Below, piece after piece: positions 17,148 through 25,177 of a DNA stretch of 44,842 nt. Position 1 is the first letter of the stretch. Each line of letters starts with the position of its first letter. The notes under the pieces were generated by a model. That model was not told the DNA's origin and did not search any database. It saw only the letters and a program-made list of their open reading frames with translations. A program made the position numbers and the translations under genes. This stretch comes from an uncultured Clostridia bacterium. GTDB lineage: Bacteria; Bacillota; Clostridia; Oscillospirales; Ruminococcaceae. The stretch covers positions 1-44,842 of the forward strand of contig CANQWC010000016.1 in assembly GCA_947627455.1 (NCBI GenBank). The letters are read 5' to 3'.

Positions 17148-18317
17148 TCATATTCTTGCCGCGCCGCATTCCCTTGCCGCCTTTACGGCAGCTTCGGCGA
17201 CCGCCTTTGCTACCCTTTTGTCCGTCGCTGAGGGTATTATATAATCCGCTGAAAGCTCATCTTCGCCGACGAGCCCCGCGAGCGCATAGGAAGCCGCAGC
17301 TTTCATCTCTTCGGTTATCTGCTTCGCTCGGCAGTCAAGCGCTCCCCTGAAAATCCCCGGGAATGCAAGAACGTTGTTTATCTGGTTCTTGAAGTCCGAG
17401 CGGCCCGTGCCGACGACCTCTGCACCCGCTTTGAGGGCAAGGTCGGGCATGATCTCGGGAACGGGGTTAGCCATCGGGAAGACGATGGCGCGGGGGGCCA
17501 TCGAGCGGATCATATCTTCGCTGACGATGTTCGGCGCAGACACCCCGATGAATATATCCGCGCCCCTTACGGCGTCGGCCAGAGAGCCTTTCAGGCGTCT
17601 GCGGTTGGTGAGCTTTGAAAGCCGCTCTGTTTCGGGGTTGAGCCAGTCCTCGCCCTCGCAGACAATGCCCTTGATATCGACGAGGGTGACGTCGGTGAAG
17701 CCGATATTCAACAGATGTTGGGCGATCGAGCAGCCCGCCGAGCCCGCGCCGCATATGGTTATTCTTGCGCCGAGGTCTTTGCCGACGACCTTGACCGCGT
17801 TGAGAAGCGCGGCTGCAACAACGATGGCGGTGCCGTGCTGGTCATCGTGAAAAACGGGAATATCGCAGATCTCCTTGAGGCGGCGCTCGACCTCAAAACA
17901 GCGGGGCGCCGAAATATCCTCAAGATTTATTCCGCCGAAGCTGCCCGAAATGAGATAGACCGTTCTGACTATCTCGTCGACGTCCTTCGAGCGGACGCAT
18001 ATCGGGAAAGCGTCGACGTCGGCAAAGGTCTTGAAAAGGGCGCACTTGCCCTCCATGACGGGCATTCCCGCCTCGGGGCCGATGTCGCCGAGGCCCAGAA
18101 CCGCCGTGCCGTCGGTGACAACGGCGATTAGGTTTCCGCGCCGAGTGAGCTCGAACGACTTCTGATAATCCTTCTGAATCTCGAGGCAGGGTTGGGCGAC
18201 CCCCGGGGTATACGCCACCGAGAGGTCGTGTTTATCCTCGATTTTGCACCTCGGCACGACCTCGATTTTGCCGCGCCAGTCGTAATGCTTCTGGAGGGAT
18301 TCTTCGCTGATGGTCAT
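17148..18317 (-). CDS. NAD(P)-dependent malic enzyme
   Basis: A 389-aa protein, the short bacterial malic enzyme. It begins LQKHYDWRGKIEV and has AYTPGVAQPC, VTDGTAVLGLGDIGPEAG, the metal-site region FGGINLEDISAP with VFHDDQHGTA, and a Rossmann ICGAGSAG. It decarboxylates malate to pyruvate. The C-terminal phosphotransacetylase-like domain of long forms is absent, as usual for this class. A promoter is visible at 18356-18383. It follows fumarase on the same strand, so fumarate to malate to pyruvate is encoded side by side. Confidence 0.93.
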   Translation of the reverse strand: MTISEESLQKHYDWRGKIEVVPRCKIEDKHDLSVAYTPGVAQPCLEIQKDYQKSFELTRRGNLIAVVTDGTAVLGLGDIGPEAGMPVMEGKCALFKTFADVDAFPICVRSKDVDEIVRTVYLISGSFGGINLEDISAPRCFEVERRLKEICDIPVFHDDQHGTAIVVAAALLNAVKVVGKDLGARITICGAGSAGCSIAQHLLNIGFTDVTLVDIKGIVCEGEDWLNPETERLSKLTNRRRLKGSLADAVRGADIFIGVSAPNIVSEDMIRSMAPRAIVFPMANPVPEIMPDLALKAGAEVVGTGRSDFKNQINNVLAFPGIFRGALDCRAKQITEEMKAAASYALAGLVGEDELSADYIIPSATDKRVAKAVAEAAVKAARECGAARI

Positions 18318-18355
18318 AGTTCAACTTCCTTTTATGTAAAAATTTGTGAAATTTT

Positions 18356-18383
18356 GTATACTCAGAGTATTATTTGAGACAAA
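18356..18383 (-). promoter_or_regulatory. Putative malic enzyme promoter
   Basis: On the reverse strand, -35-like TTGTCT (18378-18383), 16-bp spacer and -10 TATACA (18356-18361) lie in the 100-bp AT-rich gap after fumC. Confidence 0.5.
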
Positions 18384-18400
18384 ATATACTTTTAGTGGGG

Positions 18401-18417
18401 CAAAAAGCATGCTTTTT
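18401..18417 (-). terminator. Weak terminator-like palindrome after fumC
   Basis: AAAAAGCATGCTTTTT directly follows the fumC stop codon (18418-18420). It is a self-complementary hexamer stem with a T-run but is short, so readthrough into the malic enzyme gene is possible. Confidence 0.4.
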
Positions 18418-19791
18418 TCAGGTCATCTCCTCGGGCCTGAATACCCTGTCGAATTCTTCGGGGGTCAAAAAGCCGAGCTCGACAGCCGCCTCTTTGAGGG
18501 TGATGTCTTTCTCAAACGCAAGCTTGACCGTCTTTGCGGCGTTCTCATAGCCGATAGACGGGTTCAGCGCCGCCGCAAGCATCAGCGACTTATTTACATT
18601 TTCTGTCATCTTCCCGACGTTCGGCTTTATTCCCGAAACGCAGTTTTTGCGGAAGCTCTCGATGACATCGCCCAAAAGACGGACAGACTGTAAATAATTG
18701 TAAGCGATCACGGGCAGGAATACGTTGAGCTGGAAGTTGCCCTGAGAGGCCGCGAAGCCGATTGCGGCGTCGTTGCCCATCACCTCGACCGCGACCATTG
18801 TCACCGCCTCGCACTGGGTCGGGTTGACCTTGCCCGGCATTATCGAGCTGCCCGGCTCGTTCGCGGGAATGGTTATCTCGCCGAGGCCCGTTCTCGGCCC
18901 AGAGGCAAGCCAGCGGACATCGTTCGCGATCTTCATGAGGTCGGCCGCGAGCGCCTTTAGTGCGCCATGGGCAAAAACCGCCTCGTCCTGAGAGCTCAGC
19001 GAGTGGAATTTATTCGGGTCGGTTTTGAAGTTATGCCCCGTCGCGAGGGAGATTTTTTCGGCGACGAGCTCGTCAAAGCCTTTCGGAGCGTTGAGGCCCG
19101 TGCCGACCGCCGTTCCGCCGAGTGAGAGGTTTGAAAGCGTTTCAAACGAGAGGATTATCTGCTCGCGGGAGCGGTCAAGGAGCGCTCGCCAGCCGCTTAT
19201 CTCCTGAGAAAAACGGATCGGTACGGCGTCCTGCAAATGGGTTCGGCCGCACTTGAGAACCCCGTCGTTTTCGCTCTCGAGGCGAGAGAACTCATCAATA
19301 AGCCCCAAAAGCGCGGGGAGAAGCCGCTCCTTTGTTTCGCACACGGCGGCGATATGTATCGCGGCGGGGAAGGTGTCGTTCGACGACTGGGACATGTTCA
19401 CGTCGTCGTTCGGGTGGAGAAGCTTTTTGCCGGCGATTTGGTTTCCCCTGTTCGCGATGACCTCGTTTAAATTCATGTTGGTCTGGGTGCCCGAGCCCGT
19501 CTGCCAGATCGCGAGGGGGAACTCGTTCGGCAGCTTGCCCGCGATTATCTCGTCGCAGGCGGCGGATATCGCCCTGAGCTTTTCTTCGGTCATGCGCTCG
19601 GGCAGGAGCTCGCGGTTGGCCTCGGCGCAGGATTTTTTCAGCACCGCGAACGCGCGTATAAGCTCGGGCGGCATTTTTTCAACGCCGATTTTAAAATTTT
19701 CAAAGCTGCGCTGGGTCTGAGCGCCCCAGAGGTGCTCGGCGGGGACTTTTACCTCGCCCATTGAGTCGTGTTCGATGCGGTAGTTGGCCAT
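18418..19791 (-). CDS. fumC: Class II fumarate hydratase
   Basis: A 457-aa protein of normal FumC length. It carries the superfamily signature GSSIMPGKVNPTQCE and the active-site regions GSGTQTNMNLNEV and GRTHLQDAVPI. It interconverts fumarate and malate without an iron-sulfur cluster. The malic enzyme follows downstream. Upstream lies the four-helix GC element B (19834-19922), inside the 162-bp gap to the next gene. Product could be aspartase or another superfamily member in principle, but SGPRTGLGEI and the overall pattern favour fumarase. Confidence 0.95.
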   Translation of the reverse strand: MANYRIEHDSMGEVKVPAEHLWGAQTQRSFENFKIGVEKMPPELIRAFAVLKKSCAEANRELLPERMTEEKLRAISAACDEIIAGKLPNEFPLAIWQTGSGTQTNMNLNEVIANRGNQIAGKKLLHPNDDVNMSQSSNDTFPAAIHIAAVCETKERLLPALLGLIDEFSRLESENDGVLKCGRTHLQDAVPIRFSQEISGWRALLDRSREQIILSFETLSNLSLGGTAVGTGLNAPKGFDELVAEKISLATGHNFKTDPNKFHSLSSQDEAVFAHGALKALAADLMKIANDVRWLASGPRTGLGEITIPANEPGSSIMPGKVNPTQCEAVTMVAVEVMGNDAAIGFAASQGNFQLNVFLPVIAYNYLQSVRLLGDVIESFRKNCVSGIKPNVGKMTENVNKSLMLAAALNPSIGYENAAKTVKLAFEKDITLKEAAVELGFLTPEEFDRVFRPEEMT

Positions 19792-19833
19792 TTGGATACC
19801 TCGCTTTGTATTTTTGGTCGGGAGGGGGAACGC

Positions 19834-19922
19834 GGGCGAAGCCCGCGGCCGCCCGCAGGGCGGCCGCGCCCCGCAGCGGAGCTGCGGGGCCGCCGACCCT
19901 TCGGGTCGGCGGGGCTTCGCCC
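19834..19922. repeat. Contiguous four-helix GC hairpin element B
   Basis: Outer arms GGGCGAAGCCC (19834-19844) and GGGCTTCGCCC (19912-19922) are exact complements. Three perfect hairpins fill the interior with no spacer bases: 19845-19867 (10 bp, GCA loop), 19868-19890 (10 bp, GGA loop) and 19891-19911 (9 bp, TTC loop). The architecture matches element A at 17023-17116 while the stem sequences differ. It lies 43 bp upstream of the fumC start. Confidence 0.9.
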
Positions 19923-19953
19923 CTTGGCAATTTTCCCTCGCTCAGCCTTGTAG

Positions 19954-20271
19954 TTAAACCTTTCTGTAATAAGAATAATGCGCAACAACGTAGCGCTTCT
20001 CGCCCGTGTAGGCGTCGAAGCCGCTTATTTCAACGCCGTTGCCCGACAAAAGCTCGGCGACGGTGGCACCCTTTATTTTGCAGCGGAAAACCTCGTGAGC
20101 CTCGCACATCACAACTATAACATCGTCAAGAATGATTATTCCGCCCTCTTTGCCGAGCATCTGCTCTTGGCCGTCGACACGCTCGACAGCGTAGATTATC
20201 GACTTTCCGTTGAAGCGCTCAAGCTCCTTGCGGGAAAGCGCGTATTTGTCCTTTTTTCCGAAAAGCCCCAT
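19954..20271 (-). CDS. Hypothetical protein, 105 aa
   Basis: I do not recognise the family. The protein begins MGLFGKKDKYALSRKELERFNGKSI, then shows alternating beta-type segments (IIILDDVIVVMCEAHEVFRCKIKGATVAELLSG) and ends VVAHYSYYRKV. No signal peptide or membrane helix is visible; it looks like a small beta-rich cytoplasmic domain. AGGAGG sits 5 nt before the ATG, a strong start. It is 9 bp downstream of the Nudix gene and is probably the end of a maf-Nudix unit. Confidence 0.8.
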   Translation of the reverse strand: MGLFGKKDKYALSRKELERFNGKSIIYAVERVDGQEQMLGKEGGIIILDDVIVVMCEAHEVFRCKIKGATVAELLSGNGVEISGFDAYTGEKRYVVAHYSYYRKV

Positions 20272-20280
20272 TGGTTCCTC

Positions 20281-20730
20281 CTATCTCAGCCTGACAAGCC
20301 ACTCGCCGTTTATAACTTCATACTGAAATTCACTGAGGGTCGGGTCGAGCATCATGTCGATGAGCGTTTCAAGGTCTGATACGGTTTTCAGCGATTTGAG
20401 CTCGTCGCGGCTCACCCAACGCATTTCACCCTCTTCGGATGAGCGGAGCTCGCCCGAAAATTCTGTCGCCTCAAAGAGAAAAACTATGTACCTTCCGACG
20501 CCCTTGGGAAACTGCTTTATTCCGCAGAGGCGGGGATTCTTTATTTCGAGGCCCGTCTCTTCGCGCATTTCGCGAATCACCGATTCGACTATCGACTCGT
20601 TCGGCTCGACATGGCCGCCCGGAAGAGCATAGCCGCCCCAGTCGCTTGCGGCGCGGTTTTGTAAGAGATAGCTGTCGCCGCGGTGCAAGAGGCATAAATT
20701 TGTGAGCTCGGTCTGTTCAAATCTCGGCAA
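20281..20730 (-). CDS. Nudix hydrolase (MutT-like)
   Basis: A 149-aa protein with a complete Nudix box starting GGHVEPNES and ending REMREETGLEI (residues 38-63), including the REuxEE metal-binding core. Substrate is not determinable; MutT-type 8-oxo-dGTP or other nucleoside diphosphate derivatives are possible. It starts with TTG one base after the maf stop, behind GGGGGCGAG, so the two genes are translationally close. Both are nucleotide-pool hydrolases, which fits a shared house-cleaning role. Confidence 0.9.
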   Translation of the reverse strand: MPRFEQTELTNLCLLHRGDSYLLQNRAASDWGGYALPGGHVEPNESIVESVIREMREETGLEIKNPRLCGIKQFPKGVGRYIVFLFEATEFSGELRSSEEGEMRWVSRDELKSLKTVSDLETLIDMMLDPTLSEFQYEVINGEWLVRLR

Positions 20731-20731
20731 A

Positions 20732-21316
20732 TCACTCGCCCCCTATAATCTTTTCAAACCTTTTGAGCTCGGCCTTTATCCTCGCGATGGGGAAGCCGAT
20801 CACGTTGTAGTGGTCGCCGCTTATCCTCTCGACAAAAAGACCGCCTCTGTCCTGAATTCCGTAGGAGCCCGCCTTGTCGAGCGGCGAGCTTTCGGCGATG
20901 TAGCCGATTATATCTTCGGCGGAAAGAGGATAGAACGTGACCTCGGTGACCTGAGAAAACGACATCGTTCTGCCCTTGCAGCAAAAGCATACGCCGCTGA
21001 CCACCTTATGGGTTCGGCCCGAGAGCGCAGTCAGCATATCGGCAGCCTCGGCAAGATTACGGGGCTTGCCGAAGATTTTACCGTCAAGAATAACCACCGT
21101 GTCGCAGCCGATGACAAGGGCATCGGAATTATTTATCGCGACATCGCGGGCCTTTCTTACCGAGAGAACCTCGGGAACGCTTTCGGCGGGAATGCCCTCG
21201 GGCGGGGTCTCGTCGGCGTTCGACGGGATAACATCAAAAGAATCGAAAAGATATTTCAGAAGCTCCTGCCTTCGCGGAGACTTTGACGCAAGTATTATTC
21301 TGCAGCCATCAAACAT
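20732..21316 (-). CDS. maf: Maf family nucleoside triphosphate pyrophosphatase
   Basis: A 194-aa protein with the Maf signatures IILASKSPRRQELL at the N-terminus, VIGCDTVV and GKP in the middle, and SYGIQDRGG with GDHYNVIGFP near the end. Maf proteins hydrolyse non-canonical or modified dTTP/UTP/CTP. It is divergent from the metal exporter, with back-to-back promoters in 118 bp. Nudix and the 105-aa gene follow. Confidence 0.95.
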   Translation of the reverse strand: MFDGCRIILASKSPRRQELLKYLFDSFDVIPSNADETPPEGIPAESVPEVLSVRKARDVAINNSDALVIGCDTVVILDGKIFGKPRNLAEAADMLTALSGRTHKVVSGVCFCCKGRTMSFSQVTEVTFYPLSAEDIIGYIAESSPLDKAGSYGIQDRGGLFVERISGDHYNVIGFPIARIKAELKRFEKIIGGE

Positions 21317-21346
21317 ATGAACCTCCGATAATCATTATTCAGAGAC

Positions 21347-21375
21347 ATTATAACACAATAATTCCCGAAAATCAA
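21347..21375 (-). promoter_or_regulatory. maf promoter
   Basis: On the reverse strand, -35 TTGATT (21370-21375), 17-bp spacer, -10 TATAAT (21347-21352), 31 bp upstream of the maf ATG. Confidence 0.8.
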
Positions 21376-21376
21376 C

Positions 21377-21405
21377 TTGACGGCAGCGAAAAAAGGCACT
21401 ATAAT
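21377..21405 (+). promoter_or_regulatory. Promoter of the metal/arsenic exporter gene
   Basis: -35 TTGACG (21377-21382), 17-bp spacer, -10 TATAAT (21400-21405), 29 bp upstream of the ATG. Its -35 box is one base away from the divergent maf -35 box, so polymerase binding may compete. Confidence 0.85.
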
Positions 21406-21433
21406 AAAATAATGCCGCAGAAAGGAAAATATT

Positions 21434-22288
21434 ATGGAGCTTGTTATCGGCGTTCTTGAGGAAACACTGCTCGATACCCTCAAAATGCTGCCGTTTTTGT
21501 TCGGAGTTTATCTCCTTATCGAATATTTCGAGCACAAGGCGTCGGATCGGCTTCCGAGGCTTTTGAGAAAAATGGGGCCGTTCGGGCCGATCGGTGGGGC
21601 AGCTCTGGGCTGCCTGCCGCAATGCGGGTTCTCGGTTGCGGCGTCAAATCTCTATTCGGGGCGGCTTATAAGCCTCGGGACCCTTATCGCGGTTTTCATC
21701 GCGACCTCGGACGAGGCGGTCCCTATTCTGATCGCAAGCCCCGACGGAGCGGGGAAAATTCTTCCGCTTATCATCGCGAAAGTTGCAGTGGCAATTATCG
21801 CGGGGCTTTGCACCGACCTCGTGATCAGGCTGATTCGCGGCAGAAAAAATGAAGAGGAAGAACCTTTTCATGACCTCTGCGAGGACTGCGGCTGCGACGA
21901 ACACGGGATTATCTACTCGGCGCTTAAACACACCGTTCAGATCACGGCGTTTGTCTTTGCCGTTTCGTTCGTGCTCGGGCTGGCGATGGAATTTGCGGGG
22001 GAAGAAAGCATCGGCAAAATTCTCATGGCAGACAGCCCCTTTCAGCCCTTTGTGACCGCGCTCATCGGCCTTATTCCCAACTGCGCGGCTTCGGTGCTGC
22101 TCACCGACCTTTACGCCGCGGGCAGCCTCAGCTTCGGCTCGGTCATCGCGGGGCTTTCAACAGGCGCTGGCTTCGGGCTCGCGGTGCTCTTTAAAACAAA
22201 CAAAAACCTCAGAGAAAACCTTATCATCGCGGGGATACTTTATCTCGCGGGGGCGCTCGCGGGGTCGGCGCTTAATTTGATTTTTTAA
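21434..22288 (+). CDS. ArsP-like putative metal/arsenic efflux permease
   Basis: A 284-aa polytopic protein with internally similar halves: LGCLPQCGFSVAASNLYSG (residues 58-76) and LIPNCAASVLLTDLYAAG in the second half, each a Pro-Gln/Asn-Cys motif within a helix. A charged, metal-ligand-rich loop (EEEEPFHDLCEDCGCDEHG, residues 140-158) lies between the halves and could bind a soft or transition metal. It resembles the 10-TM putative heavy-metal exporter (ArsP_2/manganese transporter-like) family of Firmicutes. Substrate is inferred. A strong terminator follows. Confidence 0.75.
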   Translation: MELVIGVLEETLLDTLKMLPFLFGVYLLIEYFEHKASDRLPRLLRKMGPFGPIGGAALGCLPQCGFSVAASNLYSGRLISLGTLIAVFIATSDEAVPILIASPDGAGKILPLIIAKVAVAIIAGLCTDLVIRLIRGRKNEEEEPFHDLCEDCGCDEHGIIYSALKHTVQITAFVFAVSFVLGLAMEFAGEESIGKILMADSPFQPFVTALIGLIPNCAASVLLTDLYAAGSLSFGSVIAGLSTGAGFGLAVLFKTNKNLRENLIIAGILYLAGALAGSALNLIF

Positions 22289-22318
22289 TGCTGTCGTTCT
22301 GATTTTCGGAATGATTCG

Positions 22319-22343
22319 GATCCGCTCGGGCGGATCTTTTTTT
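22319..22343 (+). terminator. Rho-independent terminator after the exporter gene
   Basis: GATCCGC (22319-22325), TCGG loop, GCGGATC (22330-22336), then seven T. Perfect 7-bp stem. Confidence 0.92.
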
Positions 22344-22470
22344 GCGCAAAATTTGAATCACTTTGAAAGCTTCGTAAAATGTCCTTTCACTAATACCCCC
22401 GAAACGGGCAAAAATTGCACGCAAACGTGCAACAAAGAGAAAAAATTAACAAAAAATTTACAATTGGGGG

Positions 22471-23139
22471 TTATAGGCAGGCGATGTATACGTCCATAGC
22501 GTCGCCGTCAGTTTCAAACAGCGGGATCACATCTTTGTCGGTGCGCTCCAAACCGTTGATGCGCATGTATTCCGCCAACATTTTATATGCGTTGGGAATG
22601 ATCACAAAGGGATTTTTGAAAGGCTCGGGAATGTGGATTGCGGCATATTTGTGGGCTTTCTGCTCTGAAATTTCCACTCCTTTCGGCGTTACGCCCTCGG
22701 GCAGAATCCATGCAGCCACATAGCCGTGCATACGGTGAACATTTATCTGCTCCTGAGAAACATACGGAAAATCCCACCCGATCACCCGCGGGTGCTCAAC
22801 ACCGTTTTCTCGGGCGATTTTTAATACCCTATCGATGGCGTCGCCCTCGGGATTATTGCTGATCACTGCGTGCGCTACATAACGAAAACTCGGAACAGTC
22901 TCAACACGAAGATTTGTGTATGCGTCGTCATAGCTGCCCATCTCCTCGCGAAACAGATTGTCAAGAGAACAGTTGAACAGCCCGCAAAGCTCAATGGCCT
23001 TATCCATTTCGGGCGTTGATTCGTCAAGCTCCCACTTTGAAACGGTCTGTCGGCTGACTTTGAGCTTTTCCGCCAAAGCCTCCTGAGTGATTCCTCCGCA
23101 TATGCGCCTAAGATGCTGCAAATTTTTGCCGAAACTCAT
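22471..23139 (-). CDS. XRE-family regulator with GyrI-like effector-binding domain
   Basis: A 222-aa protein. The N-terminal helix-turn-helix (residues about 1-60) includes ITQEALAEKLKVSRQTVSKWELDESTPE. The C-terminal domain, from about residue 75, resembles the AraC/GyrI effector-binding fold (RYVAHAVISNNPEGDAI; YAAIHIPEPFKNPFVIIPNAYKML). XRE-GyrI fusions are usually ligand-responsive, self-controlled regulators. Start ATG is behind AAGGAGG. A -10 TATAAT (23183-23188) and a palindrome TTCGGCCGAA (23195-23204) lie upstream. Confidence 0.85.
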   Translation of the reverse strand: MSFGKNLQHLRRICGGITQEALAEKLKVSRQTVSKWELDESTPEMDKAIELCGLFNCSLDNLFREEMGSYDDAYTNLRVETVPSFRYVAHAVISNNPEGDAIDRVLKIARENGVEHPRVIGWDFPYVSQEQINVHRMHGYVAAWILPEGVTPKGVEISEQKAHKYAAIHIPEPFKNPFVIIPNAYKMLAEYMRINGLERTDKDVIPLFETDGDAMDVYIACL

Positions 23140-23182
23140 AAAACTTCCTCCTTGTCATTTTGCACGGCCATGCATTGATAAT

Positions 23183-23204
23183 ATTATAGCTCCGTTCGGC
23201 CGAA
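23183..23204 (-). promoter_or_regulatory. Promoter -10 and palindromic operator candidate of the XRE-GyrI gene
   Basis: On the reverse strand, TATAAT (23183-23188) has no good -35; a perfect palindrome TTCGGCCGAA (23195-23204) lies within the spacer. This position suits autorepression. Confidence 0.5.
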
Positions 23205-23799
23205 AGGTCTACCACTTGACGTGCGCTTTTTTGCTTGGTTTCGCAACTGAGGGGTGCGGGGGCAAATAATTAAGTGGAGAAAGGGATAAGAAATACCTGT
23301 TCGTGAGCCGATGTTAGCCACACTAAAAAGGTATTCGGCTGCGCCGAATGATATTTTTAAATATCCAAAAACCACCCATAGAAACCCCGCCCATAGCCAC
23401 GCTCCCCTTATTAAAAGGTGCTCGCTACGCGAGGGATATTTTTAGCCAAGGATTTATGCCAAAACCCGCCCGTTGGCCGCTGTACACCCCCTTTAAAAAG
23501 GTATATCCCGACCTCGCTGTCGCGAGCTCGGGGTATGCTGTTTTTAACCACCCTGCCCCCGTCGAGCTTTTGCGCAAACTGTAAGATAGCAACGCCCCCG
23601 CCCCTCGAGGGGCGGAGTTCCCCACACTTAAAGACCCGCAACCCATTCCTACGCTTACAATTCAAACTTTCATCAATCGTAGCAGTCTGCACTAAAATCA
23701 TAGCTTAAGAGCGCAAAGATAGGATATAGATTTTCATTCTTTGTGCTCCTCTTTTTAAATTTAAAAAGCTCAAGATTAAAAAATTAACACAATATCATA
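23205..23799. repeat. Intergenic repeat region with three copies of the GGTA-hairpin-TATTTTTA family
   Basis: No credible gene. Three hairpin repeats share AAAAGGT(A/G) before and TATTTTTA or TGTTTTTA after a variable stem: 23324-23359 (stem ATTCGG/CCGAAT), 23412-23445 (stem CTCGC/GCGAG) and 23493-23552 (stem about 15 bp, around CGACCTCGC-TGTC-GCGAGCTCG). The last 100 bp before the next gene is AT-rich and marks the start of the accessory block. Confidence 0.7.
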
Positions 23800-24843
23800 T
23801 CAGTCTATCGTAGCCTTTATTCTGTTTTTCAGCTTTTCCGGTATATCATTTTCAGTTTCCCACATAATCGTGTTCTTTTGCGCAATATCGAAGTGCAGAT
23901 GTGTTTTTGTGCTGCATAGCTGAATGACAGTCTTTCCCAAACCCATTGCATAGCCCTCTTCAAAATATGCACCTCTATTTTCTTGAGTTAAATCCACAAC
24001 GACAAATTTGCTGTCACGGATATGCTTCAATATTTCCGGTGTAATAAAATCATTGTGTTGGACCTCGTCAATAAAAATCGCAATATACCCGGCGTCAGTG
24101 ATTCCTTTTCGGATAGCCTCTCTCAACACTGCTGTTTCATTTCCAAATTGCATAGCTACAAATGCGTTTTTACCATGTACCGTTGTATTCTTTTGAAGTT
24201 CATCAACCCTTGCATATCCGTCAGGCAACAGCGAAATTAAAATGCTATCTTCGTCGTCTACGCAAGTAATATGCTTTATATAATTGCAATCGTTCAAATA
24301 ATCTAAAATGTACTTAAGCTCGTCCGCGCACTCATCGCTGTCACGCTCTTTCCAATCAGGACTATACATAGAATACTCTTCAAGCTCTTTTCTATCGATG
24401 AAGAACGCGCTTAATGCTTCCTGATAGCTCAGCAAAACTTGCTGCCCTATATGCTTTGTTTGAGAACTCAGATACAGAAGAATTTTATCAACTCTCTCCG
24501 AAAAAGACTTTGGGTACCAGTTTTCGACGATTTCAGCGTCAATATGAACAGGCAGACCGTTAGATTTGTTACCATTATTAAATTTTTCTTTATATGTATC
24601 GCAAATATCCTTATCTAAAAAAGTATGATAACGATACTCAAAATTCTTTTTTGCAAACTTATTATGGCACAGATAAGCCGCAAGATGATTTAAATTTATT
24701 CTGTTTCCGGCAAAATCAGCGGTTAATTCATATCTGCCGCACACAGGGCAGGTATAAAATACTTTATCCTTATCATAGTCGGGATAAGCGTTGCACTCTG
24801 AATTGCAAATTTTGCATTTTTTCTTATTTTCTGATTCGTTCAT
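23800..24843 (-). CDS. Zn-ribbon protein with nucleoside 2-deoxyribosyltransferase-like domain (putative defence effector)
   Basis: A 347-aa protein. The N-terminus has a four-cysteine ribbon (CKICNSEC...CPVCG, residues 9-36). The middle is helical. The C-terminal ~120 residues (from AFVAMQFGNE) have the Rossmann-like pattern of nucleoside 2-deoxyribosyltransferase-like domains: FIDEVQHND, KFVVVDLTQENRGAYFEEGYAMGLGK with an E-x-G-x-A block like the NDT catalytic glutamate, then HFDIAQKNTIMW. Such domains occur as nucleotide/NAD-attacking effectors in bacterial conflict systems; that role is inference. It is the last gene of the AT-rich run behind hsdS, with SD GAGGTG 5 nt before ATG. Confidence 0.65.
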   Translation of the reverse strand: MNESENKKKCKICNSECNAYPDYDKDKVFYTCPVCGRYELTADFAGNRINLNHLAAYLCHNKFAKKNFEYRYHTFLDKDICDTYKEKFNNGNKSNGLPVHIDAEIVENWYPKSFSERVDKILLYLSSQTKHIGQQVLLSYQEALSAFFIDRKELEEYSMYSPDWKERDSDECADELKYILDYLNDCNYIKHITCVDDEDSILISLLPDGYARVDELQKNTTVHGKNAFVAMQFGNETAVLREAIRKGITDAGYIAIFIDEVQHNDFITPEILKHIRDSKFVVVDLTQENRGAYFEEGYAMGLGKTVIQLCSTKTHLHFDIAQKNTIMWETENDIPEKLKNRIKATID

Positions 24844-24880
24844 TTAATCACCTCATTTTACATTCTTTGCTTTCAAATTA

Positions 24881-25111
24881 TCATTTATGTTGATAATAAG
24901 CTTCTATCTCCTGCGAAAAAGATTCTTTTAATATTGCCAATTCCCGCTTCATAGCCGCTTTATCTAAGCAGTCGCTATTATCAACATATGTTTCACAAAG
25001 CCTATGGATAATTTCATTTGCCGTTTTGCAGTTTTGATAGCCGAAGTTAGTAACTAATCCGAACTGAATTGCGGAGGCATAACTTTTTTTAAGATTGTCA
25101 AACTCCGTCAT
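24881..25111 (-). CDS. Small hypothetical protein, 76 aa
   Basis: Unrecognised. From the ATG at 25111 it reads MTEFDNLKKSYASAIQFGLV and ends SQEIEAYYQHK; it is helical, without signal or membrane segment. An in-frame GTG (25120) would add three residues, but AGGTGA lies 8 nt before the ATG, so the ATG is preferred. AT-rich like its neighbours. It sits between the helical unknown and the NDT-like gene and could be a partner or antitoxin-type protein, which is only a positional guess. Confidence 0.65.
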   Translation of the reverse strand: MTEFDNLKKSYASAIQFGLVTNFGYQNCKTANEIIHRLCETYVDNSDCLDKAAMKRELAILKESFSQEIEAYYQHK

Positions 25112-25118
25112 TCTTTTC

Positions 25119-25177
25119 ACCTCATTTCAACCTTATCGCAGAACAGCGGTATTTTTTCCAGTACTTTCGGCGATAGG
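25119..25177 (-). repeat. hsdS 3'-end echo 2 (overlaps the end of the 25133-25819 gene)
   Basis: The reverse strand contains TGCGATAAGGTTGAAATGAGGTG, matching the true hsdS end (TGCGAAAGGTTGAAATGAGGTG at 26582-26603) except for one inserted base. Weaker similarity continues upstream (ATCGCCGAAAGT... against ATCGTCGCAAAGT...). One frame still ends ...RLK-stop as hsdS does. It overlaps the last codons of the upstream gene in another frame. Confidence 0.75.

Noticed and set aside
16993-17350. Forward ORFs starting near 17.0 kb
   Set aside because: They run through the GC hairpin element and then antisense to the malic enzyme gene; no independent start signal or protein-like pattern.
23411-23708. 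Overlapping ORFs on both strands of 73-96 aa
   Set aside because: They lie over dispersed hairpin repeats and have proline/arginine-rich non-protein-like composition.
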